A DNA stretch of 64,000 nt. It comes from Aurantiochytrium sp. KH105. Lineage: Eukaryota > Sar > Bigyra > Thraustochytrida > Thraustochytriidae. The notes beneath the pieces were generated by a model that saw only the letters and a list, made by a program, of their open reading frames with translations, made no database searches and had not been told where the DNA came from. Both the position numbers and the translations under genes were made by a program. The DNA lies in assembly GCA_003116975.1 (NCBI GenBank), contig BGKB01000001.1, forward strand, positions 372,001 through 436,000. The letters run 5' to 3'. Numbering within the stretch: position 1 is the stretch's first letter; every line of letters begins with the position of its first letter. This document shows, piece by piece, positions 9,150 to 19,638 of this stretch.

Positions 9150-12100
9150 ATGGCTACCGCTGCCGAAATGATGGAGGACGAAGAGGAGAAGCTCGTCACC
9201 GACGAAGAGGCGTCAGCCTTCGGTCGCGGAGCGAGCTCGTCGGACGTGGCGAGCATGAGCGACTTTGACGAAGGTAAAGTTGTCGTGGTGTGCAGATTTC
9301 GCCCGCAAAATCGCCGCGAAATGCGCAAGGGCGGCAAGCTCGCCATCAAGACCAATCGCCACGAACCGGAGCTTGTGCGGGTCGTCGATCCTGAAGACGC
9401 GGACAACACCTACGAGTTCAGATTTGATCACGTTTTCCCGAGCAGCACAAACCAAGACGAGATATACCACCGCGTGGGTACTCCTCTCGTTAAGGCTGTC
9501 TTGGAAGGCTTCAACGGCACAGTCTTTGCATATGGTCAAACCGGAAGCGGTAAAACTTTTACCATGGAGGGCCCATCTGTAAGCGACGAGACGCGCTGTG
9601 GCATGATCCCGCGCATGACGCTGGCACTTTTCGATGGCATGAAAAATGCCCCAGAGCACATCAAGTACAATATCAGTATCAGCATGCTCGAAATTTACAT
9701 GGAGCGCGTAAATGATCTCTTGGACCCGAGCAAACTCAACTTGGCCATCCGGGAAGATAGCGCTCGGGGAATCTGGGTCGAGGGCTGCCGCACGGAGACC
9801 CTCAAAACCCCGGACGCGATTCTTGACGTTATCAAGCGAGGTCAGCAGAATCGGTCCACCGCGAGCACGAAAATGAACAGTGACTCTTCGCGAAGCCACA
9901 GTCTCGTCATTGTTAACGTTGAGCAAAACAATCTGAGCACCAACACACAGCTTCAAGGGAAAATGACCCTCGTTGACTTGGCCGGAAGTGAGAAGGTCCG
10001 CAAATCCGGGTCCACGGGCGCGCGGCTGGAAGAGGCCAAGACCATTAACAAATCGCTTTCCACTCTCGGCAATGTCATCAACGCGCTCACCGATGACTCA
10101 GTCACCTACACCCCGTACCGTGACTCTAAACTGACGCGTATTCTGCAAGAATCCCTTGGCGGAAACTCGAAGACAGCCCTCATCATGTGCGCGTCGCCAT
10201 CATCAATTCACTTCAACGAAACCCTCTCCACGCTCCGCTTTGGTTCCCGAGCCAAGCTTGTTCGTAACGAAGTGCGACCCAATCAGCTCTACTCGCCTTC
10301 CGAGCTCCGATCGCTGCTCACCAAGGCACAGCGCGAGCTGGCCCAGCTGCGAACCCAGGTCCCTGCGGCAATGAAAAACCCTTCTCATGAGACAACCCGG
10401 GAGAACATTCTCAAGCTCGTGACGAGCGCAGACCAGCGGCGCCTCCAGGCTGAGATCACCGAGCTGGAAAATGCTCTTCTCAAGGCCCGTAGCGAGACCA
10501 CAAAGCATAATGTTCGCAACAGCGAGCTTGCTGCGCAGCTCAAGTCCGCGCGTGTCGAAATCGAGCAGCAGGAACTCGACTTCAAGGCCTCGCTTGCCAA
10601 GGAGGCCGCGATCCAGGCGCAGCTTCGTTGCCACGAGGACGAATTGCGCAAGGAACTCGCCTCTCGCGATGATGAGATCAAGACGCTTCGCCAGGAACTT
10701 GCGCACGCTGGTGACACCCAAGACGACACCGAGGCTCGCGTGAAGCTCCAGATCCACAAGCTGAAAGAGAAGGAGCTCGAATTGCGGCGTGAGCGCGAGC
10801 GTGTTGACAGCTGCCATCGAGAGCTGGAGAAGCTAAATCTTGAGCTCGTGCGTCTTGTGGAAGCGCGTTCAGAGGCTGCCAAGGCGCACAAGGCCGAGAC
10901 CGACTCGCTTCGGCGCGCATCGGAGCAAGCTTCGAACGACCACGCGCTCTCGTTCAAGCTCATTTCGAGTCATTTCGAAGAGAGCCGCGAAGAACTCAAG
11001 AATGTCAAAGAGCGTCTCGCCGATCGCGAGGCTGAGCTCGCGTCCAAGACAGCGCAAATTGCCGCCTTGCAGGATGCCCTCGCCGAAAGCAAGGGGCGCG
11101 AAAATCGCCAGCTCGCAAGTGCCGGCAAGGCTTCCGAGCGCGCCGGGGCCCAAATTGTCAAGCTCCAGGAGGACCTCATGCGCGCAACGTCTGCGCAAAA
11201 ACTACTGCGCAAGACGCTGGACCAGGTCAAGACCGAGACGGAGCGTCACCGCATTGAGCTCGAGGGAGAAATCGCCGATTTGCAAAAAACACGTCGCGAA
11301 CTCGACGAGGAGACGCAGGCCTCGCGCGCTATGTTCAAGCACAACCTCGTCGACGGTGCCAGTAGAGTGTCCTTGCTCTTGCAAGAACTTGAGAGCGCTC
11401 AGGATGCCCTCGTTAGCTCAGCTTCCGCGTCTGCGGCCACGGAAGCCAAGCTGAAAACCGCAATCAGCTCGCTCGAGAAGGAGCTCGCGCAGACCAAGTC
11501 TGAGGCCGACGCGTCGCGCCAGGAGCTTGCGAAGCATAAGTCGAAAGCCACGGGCGAGATTGAAAAACTGTCGCGGCAGGTTCAGGACCATTCCGAAAAG
11601 GCGGCGCAACTGCAAGAGACGCTCCAGGTCGTGCAGCGGGACCACAAGGAAAGCAAAAAGAATTCAAAGCAGCTCAAGACCGAAGTCGAGCGCTTGCGTT
11701 CGCTCGAAAAAGAGCGCACCGAGCAGATTGACAATCTTGAAGTGGCCCTCAAGAATGCCCGGAAGCTGTGTCTTGAACACGCGCAAAAGGAAGCCAACCT
11801 CAAGTCCAAGTATGAACGCGAGGCGGCCAAGGGTACCGAAGGCGTTTCGGCGCTAAAGGAAGAGCTCGCCGCCGCACAGCAAAAGGTGGAAGCTTTCCGG
11901 AAGAGCGTGAAAACGCTCGAGGCCGAGGTAGATCATTTGCGTGGCATTGAGCAAAAGAGCACAGTGCGCATTAAGGAGCTCGAGGCCGCGTTGAAAGAGG
12001 CACTCGCTTCCAGCGAGACGCACGAGACCAAGCTTCAGGTGGTCAACAAGGAACTCCGCATTCTTCAGCGTTTGCGTCCCGTGCTCGAGCAAGAGCTCAA

Positions 12101-15100
12101 GACCGCCAAGCAAGAGTGCAGCGAGTATGAAGTAAACGCCAAGACTCTACAGAATGAGGTTGACAAGCTCAGCGCGCTCGAGGAGCAGCGGTCCGTGCAA
12201 ATTCTTGTTCTGGAACAGCGTCTCGCAGACTCGCAAGAGCGGTCCTCCGAGCATGCTTCGCGAACCAAGGAAATGCAAGAGGAAGTGAACGAGCTCAATG
12301 CGCACAAGAAGGCAACCGCGAAGCAGCTGAAAAAGCTTCGCAAAGAGCTCGAGACCTTCAAGACCAAAGACGGCGAGCAGAGTGACTCCTTCAAGAATCT
12401 CCAGGAAGAGGTCCACAAGCTGCGCTCTGCTGACGACACAAACGTTAAGCGCATCAAGGAGCTTGAGACGCTGTTGTCACAGGAGCGACAGCTTTCCGAG
12501 GACCACCACGACAGGCAGAAAGAGCTCAAGGCCCAGCTCGCTGCGCTTCAAGAAAGTCGATCAAGTCAGGTCGCAGAGCTGCAGAAACGTCTGGATGCCA
12601 CCGAGCAAGAGTACCGCGCCCACGCGATCAGCGTCTCCTCGCTCAAGTCCGAGGTGCAGGAACTGCGGGAGCGCGAGGGCGTCAATGCTGCGCAGGTGAA
12701 CGAGCTCGAGGCCTCTCTTGCGCACGAGCGTGAGCTGACACGAGAGTTCAAGGCCAAGGAGGAACGTCTCCAGGCGCAGCTCAAGGACCTCGAGGCCCAA
12801 CAGGCTGACTCGGCTTCGGATCTCAAAGATCAGCTTCAGGCTGTGCAGCGGGAGCATCAGGCCTATGCCGAGAACGTGCAATGTCTTCAGGCCCAAATCC
12901 AGGAGCTCCGTCTCCGCGACGACGAGAACTATTCCCAGATTCGTAGCCTCGAGGAATCCCTCGCCGGCGAGCGTGAGCTCTCGGAGGACTACAAAAGCAA
13001 GGCCATGAGGCTTGCGTCGCAGCTCTCTTCGCTCGAGGAGAAGCAGGCGTCCGACCTCGAGGCATTTCAGGATGAGCTCAGGGCTGCCAAGAAGCAGCAC
13101 CAAGAAAAGGAAAGATCCACCAAGTCGCTCGAAGCGCAAGCGGAGGATTTGCGCGCTCGCGACGAGGAGAATGCCTCGCGCATTGAGCATCTCGAGAAGA
13201 CCTTGGCGCACGAGCAGACCGTCTCACGCGGGTACAAGGACAAAATGCTTGATCTGCAAACGCAGCTGGCCGTGCTCGAGGAGAAGCACGCGGATGTTGT
13301 ATCCAAGTTCGAGCGCGATATGCAGGCTGCCAAGGCTCAAAACCAGGAACAAGAGGTCTATGTCGAAACGTTGCGCAGCGAGGTCGAGCAGCTGCGCTCT
13401 CGGTCCGCAGACGATGCATTGCATGCGCATCAGGCGGAGCGCGCACTGGCCGATCAGGAGCTGCGCCTTTCGAACAAACTCATTGCGCTTGAGCGCGAGA
13501 ATGCTGAGCTGCAAGATAACCTCGACGAGTTCATGGAAAAGCATCGCGAGCAGGACGAGAGCACGCTCGAGCTGCAAGCCAAGATCGACGAGCTCAGCCA
13601 AGCGGACGAGCAATCATGTGCGCAAATGCAAGACCTTCAGCAATCACTGAACAGCGCGCACAAGCTCAACCGCGAGTACGCCGAAAAGCTCAAGGCCGTG
13701 ACGGATCAGCTTACTTCCCAAAACGAGCAGCAAAATGCCCAGATCATGAGTCTGCAGCAGGAGCTGCAGGCTGTTGAGGGCGACTACCGTCTTCAGGTGC
13801 AGCGCACCAAAGGGCTTGAGGCCCAGGTGCTCACGCTCTCATCCTCGAGCGCTCATGACTCTGTGCAGTTCGAGAGCCTGCAGCGCATGCTCGACGAGAG
13901 CCAACGCATGTGCACTGAGCACGAGCGCCGTGAAACGGACTTCAAGGAGGAAGTTCGGCGACTTGGCGCGCTCGAGGCAGAGAAGTCGGCCCGGGTTCAG
14001 GCGTTGCAACAAGAGCTTGCTCGCGTTCAGGACGAGTTGACCGCCGCGCAGTCCAACTCACTCAGCTCGAGCAAGTTTACTCCCGCTGAGTTGGCAGCGC
14101 GCGGAACGACGGAAGCTGCCGAGCTCGCGAAGGTTCTTCAAAAGTCTCAGGATGCCGCGATGCGGCATGAGCAGACCGTATCTGCGCTGCAACACGAGCT
14201 TACCGAATTACGAGCTGCCAACGCGAAATTGGAGTCCGAGGTCAATGCACTCTTGCTTGACAAGGACACCACGGGCCAAGGCAATGCGCTCGCTGTGCAA
14301 TCGTACGTCGATGCACTCGCGCGCGCCGATGCAGAAAAGGCGTCTGCTCATGAGCGAATTGCAGAGCTGAAATGTGACTTGGAGAGCGCAGTTGCCAACT
14401 GCGCAAGTCTGCGTGCCGCCCGTGACGCCGCCACGAAGCAACGTATGACCTCTGTGCACGAGCTGCAAGAGCACCAGCAGGTAAAGCTTGATCAATTTAC
14501 GCAGGACCTGCAAGAACAAGTGAAAAGGCTTCAAGGCGAAAAGGCGGTCTTGGAAGCTCAGGTGTGGGAGCGCAATGAGCAGCTCAAGTCCAAGGCGCGC
14601 TCTGTGCAGACTTCGCTTCTGCACGAGGTCAAGGCCTTGGACAAACCTTGCACAGATCTGCTCAGTTCTGTGAACAAGTTCATCTCCAGCGTCAAGACCA
14701 AAGAGAATACAATTGCAGACATTCGCAAGCAATGTAGTCGCAAGGACGCCCTCGACAATGCACAGCGTGAGCGATACGAGCATATCGTTGCAGGTCTCAA
14801 GAACAGTCTGGACATGCAGCACAATATTTGCGACAACGCTACTGCAGATGTGCATGCCTTCAAGGCTCGCGCTGAGACCATTGGAAATGCCATTCGCGAG
14901 CGAATGCTGGCCATTCGGGACAGCCATTTCGCGAACATTTCGGATGCTGCGCGCCGCGTGGAGCGTGCCACGCGAGATCTTTTGGATGCCGAACACCACC
15001 GGGTGGCGCGCGGTCGCCAGGGCAAGGAAGACGACGCTCATTCTCAGGAACTCGCCCAGCATAAGGCGGAGAAACTTGCGGCCGAAGATGTGCTGGCGCG

Positions 15101-15989
15101 AAGCAACAGCGCCCTCGACGCGGCGCTCGATCACGCCTCCCTCGAGTTCCGAAAACGTATCCAGGAGCTACGTCATGAGGAGGAGGCCGCGCGTCGCGAT
15201 CTGCACGAAAATTTGCAAAGTGCAAACCGGTGCCAATCAGAGCTGATCCAGTCTTTGTCTGCTTTTGACGTCAAGGACATTGCGTTTTCGCCGTCAAGCA
15301 GAAACAAGAATAAGGGCGGGGAAGACAACTTGCGTGCCGAGAATGAACGTCTCCGCCAGCTCGTCGAGATTCAAGAAGCCAAGATTGAGCGTCGGAACCG
15401 TCGTCTCCAATCCTTCGAGGAGCGCGTTCTCAAGAATCACGAAGAGCAACACTACATGCAGGAAGCTCAGCAGCAAATGCAGCAACAAAAGCATCAAGAG
15501 CAAAAGCAAAGGATGGAACAAGAGCAAAAGGCTGCAAAAGAGCAACCCGATTCATCGAAACAGTCAAAGTCATCCAAGCCCGTAAAGCAGCAACAGAAGC
15601 AGGCAAGGCCGCAGCAAAGCGCCGGCAAACCTCCTTCAGCGCCTAAATCATCGTCAATCTTTGGGCTGCAAAGACAAGCCGGCCAATCTGCGAAGAATCT
15701 TCGTCGCCCTTCCGATACATCGTCAGTCGGGAGTGGCGGCTCGAGCCTTGCCGAAGAAGAGACAAAGAGTGCGGGGTCGCCGCGTGCACGCAAGAAGGGT
15801 AAGGAACGTCAACTCGGATCTCGGGTTTCGCGACTCATTAGTCGTGCTACATCACCTAGGGGTGGCAGCGGCGGCGTCGGAATGCAGGGCGGGACCGGAG
15901 CGAGCGCTGCCTCGGCGGGCGGTTCATCCACTGGAGCGATGCGCTTCGGCCTGTTTCAAAACTCATACGATCTCCATTCGCGTAAATAA
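9150..15989 (+). CDS. Giant kinesin, N-terminal motor with very long coiled coil
   Basis: A plus-end-type (N-terminal motor) kinesin of 2,279 residues, far longer than conventional kinesin. The motor occupies about residues 45-390, with the P-loop GQTGSGKT at 129-136, switch I NSDSSRSH at about 243-250 and switch II DLAGSE at about 276. The motor resembles kinesin-1 and related groups. From about 400 to 2000 it is coiled coil. Residues about 830-1627 are made of roughly ten degenerate copies of a unit of about 80 residues. A Gln/Lys-rich stretch and a basic Ser/Gly tail (RARKKGKERQLG) follow. The frame extends upstream to a TTG; the first ATG is 9150. It ends 49 bases before the convergent neighbour. 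Confidence 0.93.
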   Translation: MATAAEMMEDEEEKLVTDEEASAFGRGASSSDVASMSDFDEGKVVVVCRFRPQNRREMRKGGKLAIKTNRHEPELVRVVDPEDADNTYEFRFDHVFPSSTNQDEIYHRVGTPLVKAVLEGFNGTVFAYGQTGSGKTFTMEGPSVSDETRCGMIPRMTLALFDGMKNAPEHIKYNISISMLEIYMERVNDLLDPSKLNLAIREDSARGIWVEGCRTETLKTPDAILDVIKRGQQNRSTASTKMNSDSSRSHSLVIVNVEQNNLSTNTQLQGKMTLVDLAGSEKVRKSGSTGARLEEAKTINKSLSTLGNVINALTDDSVTYTPYRDSKLTRILQESLGGNSKTALIMCASPSSIHFNETLSTLRFGSRAKLVRNEVRPNQLYSPSELRSLLTKAQRELAQLRTQVPAAMKNPSHETTRENILKLVTSADQRRLQAEITELENALLKARSETTKHNVRNSELAAQLKSARVEIEQQELDFKASLAKEAAIQAQLRCHEDELRKELASRDDEIKTLRQELAHAGDTQDDTEARVKLQIHKLKEKELELRRERERVDSCHRELEKLNLELVRLVEARSEAAKAHKAETDSLRRASEQASNDHALSFKLISSHFEESREELKNVKERLADREAELASKTAQIAALQDALAESKGRENRQLASAGKASERAGAQIVKLQEDLMRATSAQKLLRKTLDQVKTETERHRIELEGEIADLQKTRRELDEETQASRAMFKHNLVDGASRVSLLLQELESAQDALVSSASASAATEAKLKTAISSLEKELAQTKSEADASRQELAKHKSKATGEIEKLSRQVQDHSEKAAQLQETLQVVQRDHKESKKNSKQLKTEVERLRSLEKERTEQIDNLEVALKNARKLCLEHAQKEANLKSKYEREAAKGTEGVSALKEELAAAQQKVEAFRKSVKTLEAEVDHLRGIEQKSTVRIKELEAALKEALASSETHETKLQVVNKELRILQRLRPVLEQELKTAKQECSEYEVNAKTLQNEVDKLSALEEQRSVQILVLEQRLADSQERSSEHASRTKEMQEEVNELNAHKKATAKQLKKLRKELETFKTKDGEQSDSFKNLQEEVHKLRSADDTNVKRIKELETLLSQERQLSEDHHDRQKELKAQLAALQESRSSQVAELQKRLDATEQEYRAHAISVSSLKSEVQELREREGVNAAQVNELEASLAHERELTREFKAKEERLQAQLKDLEAQQADSASDLKDQLQAVQREHQAYAENVQCLQAQIQELRLRDDENYSQIRSLEESLAGERELSEDYKSKAMRLASQLSSLEEKQASDLEAFQDELRAAKKQHQEKERSTKSLEAQAEDLRARDEENASRIEHLEKTLAHEQTVSRGYKDKMLDLQTQLAVLEEKHADVVSKFERDMQAAKAQNQEQEVYVETLRSEVEQLRSRSADDALHAHQAERALADQELRLSNKLIALERENAELQDNLDEFMEKHREQDESTLELQAKIDELSQADEQSCAQMQDLQQSLNSAHKLNREYAEKLKAVTDQLTSQNEQQNAQIMSLQQELQAVEGDYRLQVQRTKGLEAQVLTLSSSSAHDSVQFESLQRMLDESQRMCTEHERRETDFKEEVRRLGALEAEKSARVQALQQELARVQDELTAAQSNSLSSSKFTPAELAARGTTEAAELAKVLQKSQDAAMRHEQTVSALQHELTELRAANAKLESEVNALLLDKDTTGQGNALAVQSYVDALARADAEKASAHERIAELKCDLESAVANCASLRAARDAATKQRMTSVHELQEHQQVKLDQFTQDLQEQVKRLQGEKAVLEAQVWERNEQLKSKARSVQTSLLHEVKALDKPCTDLLSSVNKFISSVKTKENTIADIRKQCSRKDALDNAQRERYEHIVAGLKNSLDMQHNICDNATADVHAFKARAETIGNAIRERMLAIRDSHFANISDAARRVERATRDLLDAEHHRVARGRQGKEDDAHSQELAQHKAEKLAAEDVLARSNSALDAALDHASLEFRKRIQELRHEEEAARRDLHENLQSANRCQSELIQSLSAFDVKDIAFSPSSRNKNKGGEDNLRAENERLRQLVEIQEAKIERRNRRLQSFEERVLKNHEEQHYMQEAQQQMQQQKHQEQKQRMEQEQKAAKEQPDSSKQSKSSKPVKQQQKQARPQQSAGKPPSAPKSSSIFGLQRQAGQSAKNLRRPSDTSSVGSGGSSLAEEETKSAGSPRARKKGKERQLGSRVSRLISRATSPRGGSGGVGMQGGTGASAASAGGSSTGAMRFGLFQNSYDLHSRK
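11635..14030 (+). repeat. Internal 80-residue coiled-coil repeat array in the kinesin
   Basis: About ten consecutive units of roughly 75-85 residues (about 240 bases each). Each follows the same plan: a segment such as SLKSEVQELRERE, then a short EEN- or VNA-like step, then LEASLAHERELTRE, a Gln/Leu-rich helix, and a closing DLKDQLQAVQ-like helix. Neighbouring copies such as those around 12600-13330 are clearly alike; the outer copies are diverged. Confidence 0.65.
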
Positions 15990-16038
15990 AATTAAATTCT
16001 ACCTCGTTGTGACAAAATCAAGGATATGGCCCCGGGAG

Positions 16039-16797
16039 CTATCGCAGATGACTTGGGAGGTATCCTCCTTCCGCCCCATCATTGTCATCACTGTCGTCTT
16101 CGTCACTTCCATCGCTCTCACTCTCTTCGGCAATGCAATAGTTGTCAACCAGTAGCGAAGACGATGACGGTGCCTGCGTTGTCGTCATACGACCTCCCAA
16201 GGTTTCATCGCTGGCATCAATGCACTCAATGCCAAGATCATCGGTCCAGCCTGATGAAGCATAGTGATTTGCCGAAATACGTACGTTTTCCTGCGCGCCC
16301 TCCTCCGCATAAAGAAGGCCTTGGGCACCTTTTGCAACTACGAACGCACGTTTGACACCTGGTTTTGCCTGGCAATCATCAATATCATCTTCTTCATCTT
16401 CAGTAGCATCGTGAACGTTGATGAGTCCTGGAAGCGACGGAGCGGGTTGTGCGTTACGAAGACGCTCTAACAGCTCGTGAGGCGAGGGTCCCTGTTGTTG
16501 AAATCGAACCTTTTCACGAAGCGCGTCGAGCTCGCGCTTCTCATTGTGGTCGATGAGAAGGGTCGCCTCGATTGACGCTGGAACGACTGCAAAAGACGCA
16601 ATTTGGCTCTTGACAAGCTTCTCCCTTTGCTCCTCGTGCGTTTGTGCGTCGGCGTGGACGTTGCTCTGGGCGCCTTGGCGTGCTTCTCGGGCGGCTTTGA
16701 CGCGTGCGCGGCATGTTGCGAGCGCGGCTGCCATCTTCTCGCGCCTCGGGCCCGGCGGTTGGCTTTCCCGACGCGACATCGCGCCTCTCATCATCAT
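16039..16797 (-). CDS. Hypothetical acidic-tailed protein
   Basis: I do not recognise the family. From ATG 16797 it gives 252 residues: a basic, Ala/Arg-rich helical N-terminus (KMAAALATCRARVKAAREAR), a helical middle (NEKRELDALREKVRFQQ, then HELLERLRNAQ), acidic clusters (DATEDEEDDIDDC) and a strongly acidic Ser/Asp tail. The extended frame starts with GTG. A second coding-looking frame upstream (about 16790-16860) hints at a missing 5' exon. Gene end faces the kinesin end. Confidence 0.55.
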   Translation of the reverse strand: MMMRGAMSRRESQPPGPRREKMAAALATCRARVKAAREARQGAQSNVHADAQTHEEQREKLVKSQIASFAVVPASIEATLLIDHNEKRELDALREKVRFQQQGPSPHELLERLRNAQPAPSLPGLINVHDATEDEEDDIDDCQAKPGVKRAFVVAKGAQGLLYAEEGAQENVRISANHYASSGWTDDLGIECIDASDETLGGRMTTTQAPSSSSLLVDNYCIAEESESDGSDEDDSDDNDGAEGGYLPSHLR

Positions 16798-17956
16798 AGT
16801 CGTGGGCGTCGCTGTTGTCCTCGTCGAACGTGGTGGTATTTTTGGTCCCAGACGTACTTGGCGCACGAGTGGGACTCACTCTGCTCTGTGCGGCGGCGCT
16901 GATGCTATGTTACCGGTTACCGGCAATCTGGAGTCTACCTCGGAGTCGCTGCGTCCGAGTCGGGCACTTATGCTGGGCACAGCTCGGGCTCATGCAGCAG
17001 CTTGGGCAGCCTGGCAATGCAGAGCTAGAAAGGTAGGTCTTGAGTTGAGCGCGATGGTGACGTAGTCTTGTTCGTTTGGGCTTGCGCATGTTCTTTGGCG
17101 CCCTGCCGTTCTTTGGGCTCCCGAGGCGCCTGGGGTGGCGGACACGGTGCCAACGGATTTGTGTAGCATGGTGATAAGGGCAGGAAAAGCAAAAGAACCG
17201 AAGTAAGGAACTAACGCTAGCAGGCTCACTCACTCCATATTTATCGGACATCATCATGACCATGCCAGCCACGGGTGTACTTGCTCTTGCTGGGAAGCTC
17301 CAGCAAGCGAATACGAGGTCCGACTAGGTCACGCACTGCCAAGGACTGGTCTAGCCATCTATTCCCAAGGGGAAGAAAGCCGTCGAATTCATTGATGGCC
17401 AGGCCCAGGCCCTAGGTCTATCTGAATGGAAGCGCTGAGACTCTTGAACTTTAAAACGGATCTGGGAGCTTAACTTTAATGCGGCAGGCTCGTCACAGTC
17501 ACGAAGCGAGTACTTTTAGCAAAAGTCGCCTAAAGCTGATCTGACCTGGGGCTGCGTTCTTGACCCGATCCACCCCTTTGCCGCGCGGACCGAAATTGTC
17601 ACCTGACCCACCGCAGCGGGAGCATTTGTCCGTTTAATGCTAAATTTGGAGTTTGACTCCGAGCCGCTGTGGCACGCGCACTAGCATGCTTATCCAGGCC
17701 TTGATGGCACAATGTTCTTTGCTGAGCAAAGCAGGGGAAGCTGATGTGAGTAGCAAGTAAAAGTAGGTTCGCCATTGTGGAAGTGGTGTGTACGAGATCT
17801 CGCATGAACGGGTATGTAACTATACGGCCGACAGCAGCAAGAATCCATCCAAAACGGCCCGACACCCGCGACTGGCGCGCGCGGACGACGGCGCCAGACG
17901 GCGAGGCGTCGGGAGCAGGCACGGGCCTGCTTCGGTAGAGAGAAATCCTCAAGAAG
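16798..17956. other. Intergenic region, possible unmodelled 5' exon(s)
   Basis: No complete gene is supported. On the minus strand, 16798-16860 reads as an acidic coding-like frame (TTTFDEDNSDAHDYDDERR). About 16950-17040 encodes a cysteine-rich stretch (PGCPSCCMSPSCAQHKC) that could be part of a zinc finger. Both could be upstream exons of the 16039-16797 gene, but no splice sites could be fixed. From 17280 to 17780 I see nothing recognisable. Confidence 0.3.
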
Positions 17957-19114
17957 ATGTGTCAACAAATGATCGAACACTGGGCGGAGGGGGAACATCT
18001 TCTCACGAACGCAACATCGGTGACCACGGCAGAGTGCGACTACGTAGTAAAGTACTATGCGGCAAGTGGATTCCTTCGGACTTTGTTCCTGATGATCATC
18101 ATCGTGCCCCAGTGGAGAAGGGTTACGAGCCTGACTCGATACCTTTGGAGGGAAGACGTTTTCATGCTAACGACGCCAAACCGAGTGATCTTTTGGCGAA
18201 CAATAGCGATCCTCTGCATACATGCCGCGATGGCACAGATTGCAATGAACGACATTGGTGCGATCTTGATGCAAATTACATACATTGTGAAGTTAAGCAT
18301 TGCAAGTCAATCCGACGACCCGGAAGCATGCGCTCGAACTATCATCGACAGTCTCGGAGGTACAATCTCAGATCTTTATGAATGGGGAAAGTTCATGTAC
18401 AATCTCATGGTTTTGCTCATGGTGATAAATAGCGTTGGAGCCGTGTACTTTCTATGGATCGAACTTATTCAGCTCGTCAGCTTTGTCTCGCTGCACCGCA
18501 CGGTATTGTTCATGCGCGTGTGCTTTGGACTGCACTTGTTTGGGGCGTTTGTGTTTGTACTTTTAGTAGGACCGGTAGGAAAGGTCGCTCTCGAGATTCC
18601 AAGAAACGTCTTTCAGCTCTTGATGGTCATTATTATCGGTATCTTTGGCTACAAGTATAGCGCCATGGTCCGTTTGAGCGTACATTCAATTAACGAGGAT
18701 TCGAAGGCTACCTCTGTTGCAAAGCTTCGCACGCTTGTGCGAGGTATCGCAAAGTTTGTTGTATGGTACCTTGCGCTTCAAGCGCTACAAGTTTTGTTTG
18801 ACGAGATTTTGACCGACCATGCGGCTTGCCCCGCGGACGAGTCTGTCACTCTTTTAAAATTGCTGATGCTGACGCGGATCACCAGCGACATCACCTATTA
18901 CTTTGATCGTTCCAAGGAAAAGGATTGGTTTCACGGGAGATCGTCCACGGCGAGCGCGTTTCGCAGGGTGACTGTTGTCCCCGTTTCTGCGATGGCGCAA
19001 CGAATATCTTCGGCGCCATTCCATCCGCCCAGTTTAGCAAGAGGAGCATCACTGTCGAGGGTTGTTCCGTCCCTGACACGTGGAGAGTCGGCTTCGAAAG
19101 TAGGTGCTTGGTGA
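17957..19114 (+). CDS. Polytopic membrane protein, unknown
   Basis: 385 residues starting at a true ATG. Hydrophobic segments occur near residues 38-52, 80-100, 148-180, 183-205, 213-233 and 260-280, giving about five to seven membrane passes. The C-terminal 70 residues are polar and Ser/Arg-rich (RSSTASAFRRVTVVP), probably a cytosolic tail with phosphorylation potential. I do not recognise the family. It is convergent with the TatD gene across about 520 bases. Confidence 0.7.
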   Translation: MCQQMIEHWAEGEHLLTNATSVTTAECDYVVKYYAASGFLRTLFLMIIIVPQWRRVTSLTRYLWREDVFMLTTPNRVIFWRTIAILCIHAAMAQIAMNDIGAILMQITYIVKLSIASQSDDPEACARTIIDSLGGTISDLYEWGKFMYNLMVLLMVINSVGAVYFLWIELIQLVSFVSLHRTVLFMRVCFGLHLFGAFVFVLLVGPVGKVALEIPRNVFQLLMVIIIGIFGYKYSAMVRLSVHSINEDSKATSVAKLRTLVRGIAKFVVWYLALQALQVLFDEILTDHAACPADESVTLLKLLMLTRITSDITYYFDRSKEKDWFHGRSSTASAFRRVTVVPVSAMAQRISSAPFHPPSLARGASLSRVVPSLTRGESASKVGAW

Positions 19115-19638
19115 GCGCAACCTCCCTGTCCCATTTTCTGTTCCGGGATTCCACGACATGGATTTCGAACGCATAGTGTGTGTGAGAGAGCAAAACGCAA
19201 GGCAGCATTTCGGGGAAATCTCGTTTCGTGCGTCCCAACCAGCCGTAAGGTGGAATAGGTAGAACCTACACGTTCGTACAAGCTTGTGCTGTGTTTTAAT
19301 TGAAAAATCAAAGTTGTAACTTAGAATTATGGCCGATCAAACACAAGAGCTCGACAAATGACACTGTTTGTGCCGTTGACGACGGGTTAGTCTGAGGCTT
19401 TCCTGAAAACTCGCTTCGTAGTACTTTAGACTTCAAATCGGCATAGTGTATTATTGTTTGCATATTGTTCTATGATCGATTTCAGCCGGAGTCATTTGAT
19501 TTTATCGGAATGAGGCGAACTCATATCGCTTGTTGCACGGGTTCGGCAATTGTAGCACGCATTAAAAGCAAAGAGTTCCGTTTCATTTGTTTTGTCTTTC
19601 GATTACATTGAGCAGCACAGACACCAAGAAGGGGAAGC
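19115..19638. other. Convergent 3' intergenic region
   Basis: About 520 bases, relatively AT-rich, between two gene ends. I see no gene, repeat or RNA here. Confidence 0.6.

Noticed and set aside
14208-15134. Minus-strand open frame of 308 codons inside the kinesin
   Set aside because: Antisense to coiled-coil codons, which leave Leu/Val-rich frames open by composition.
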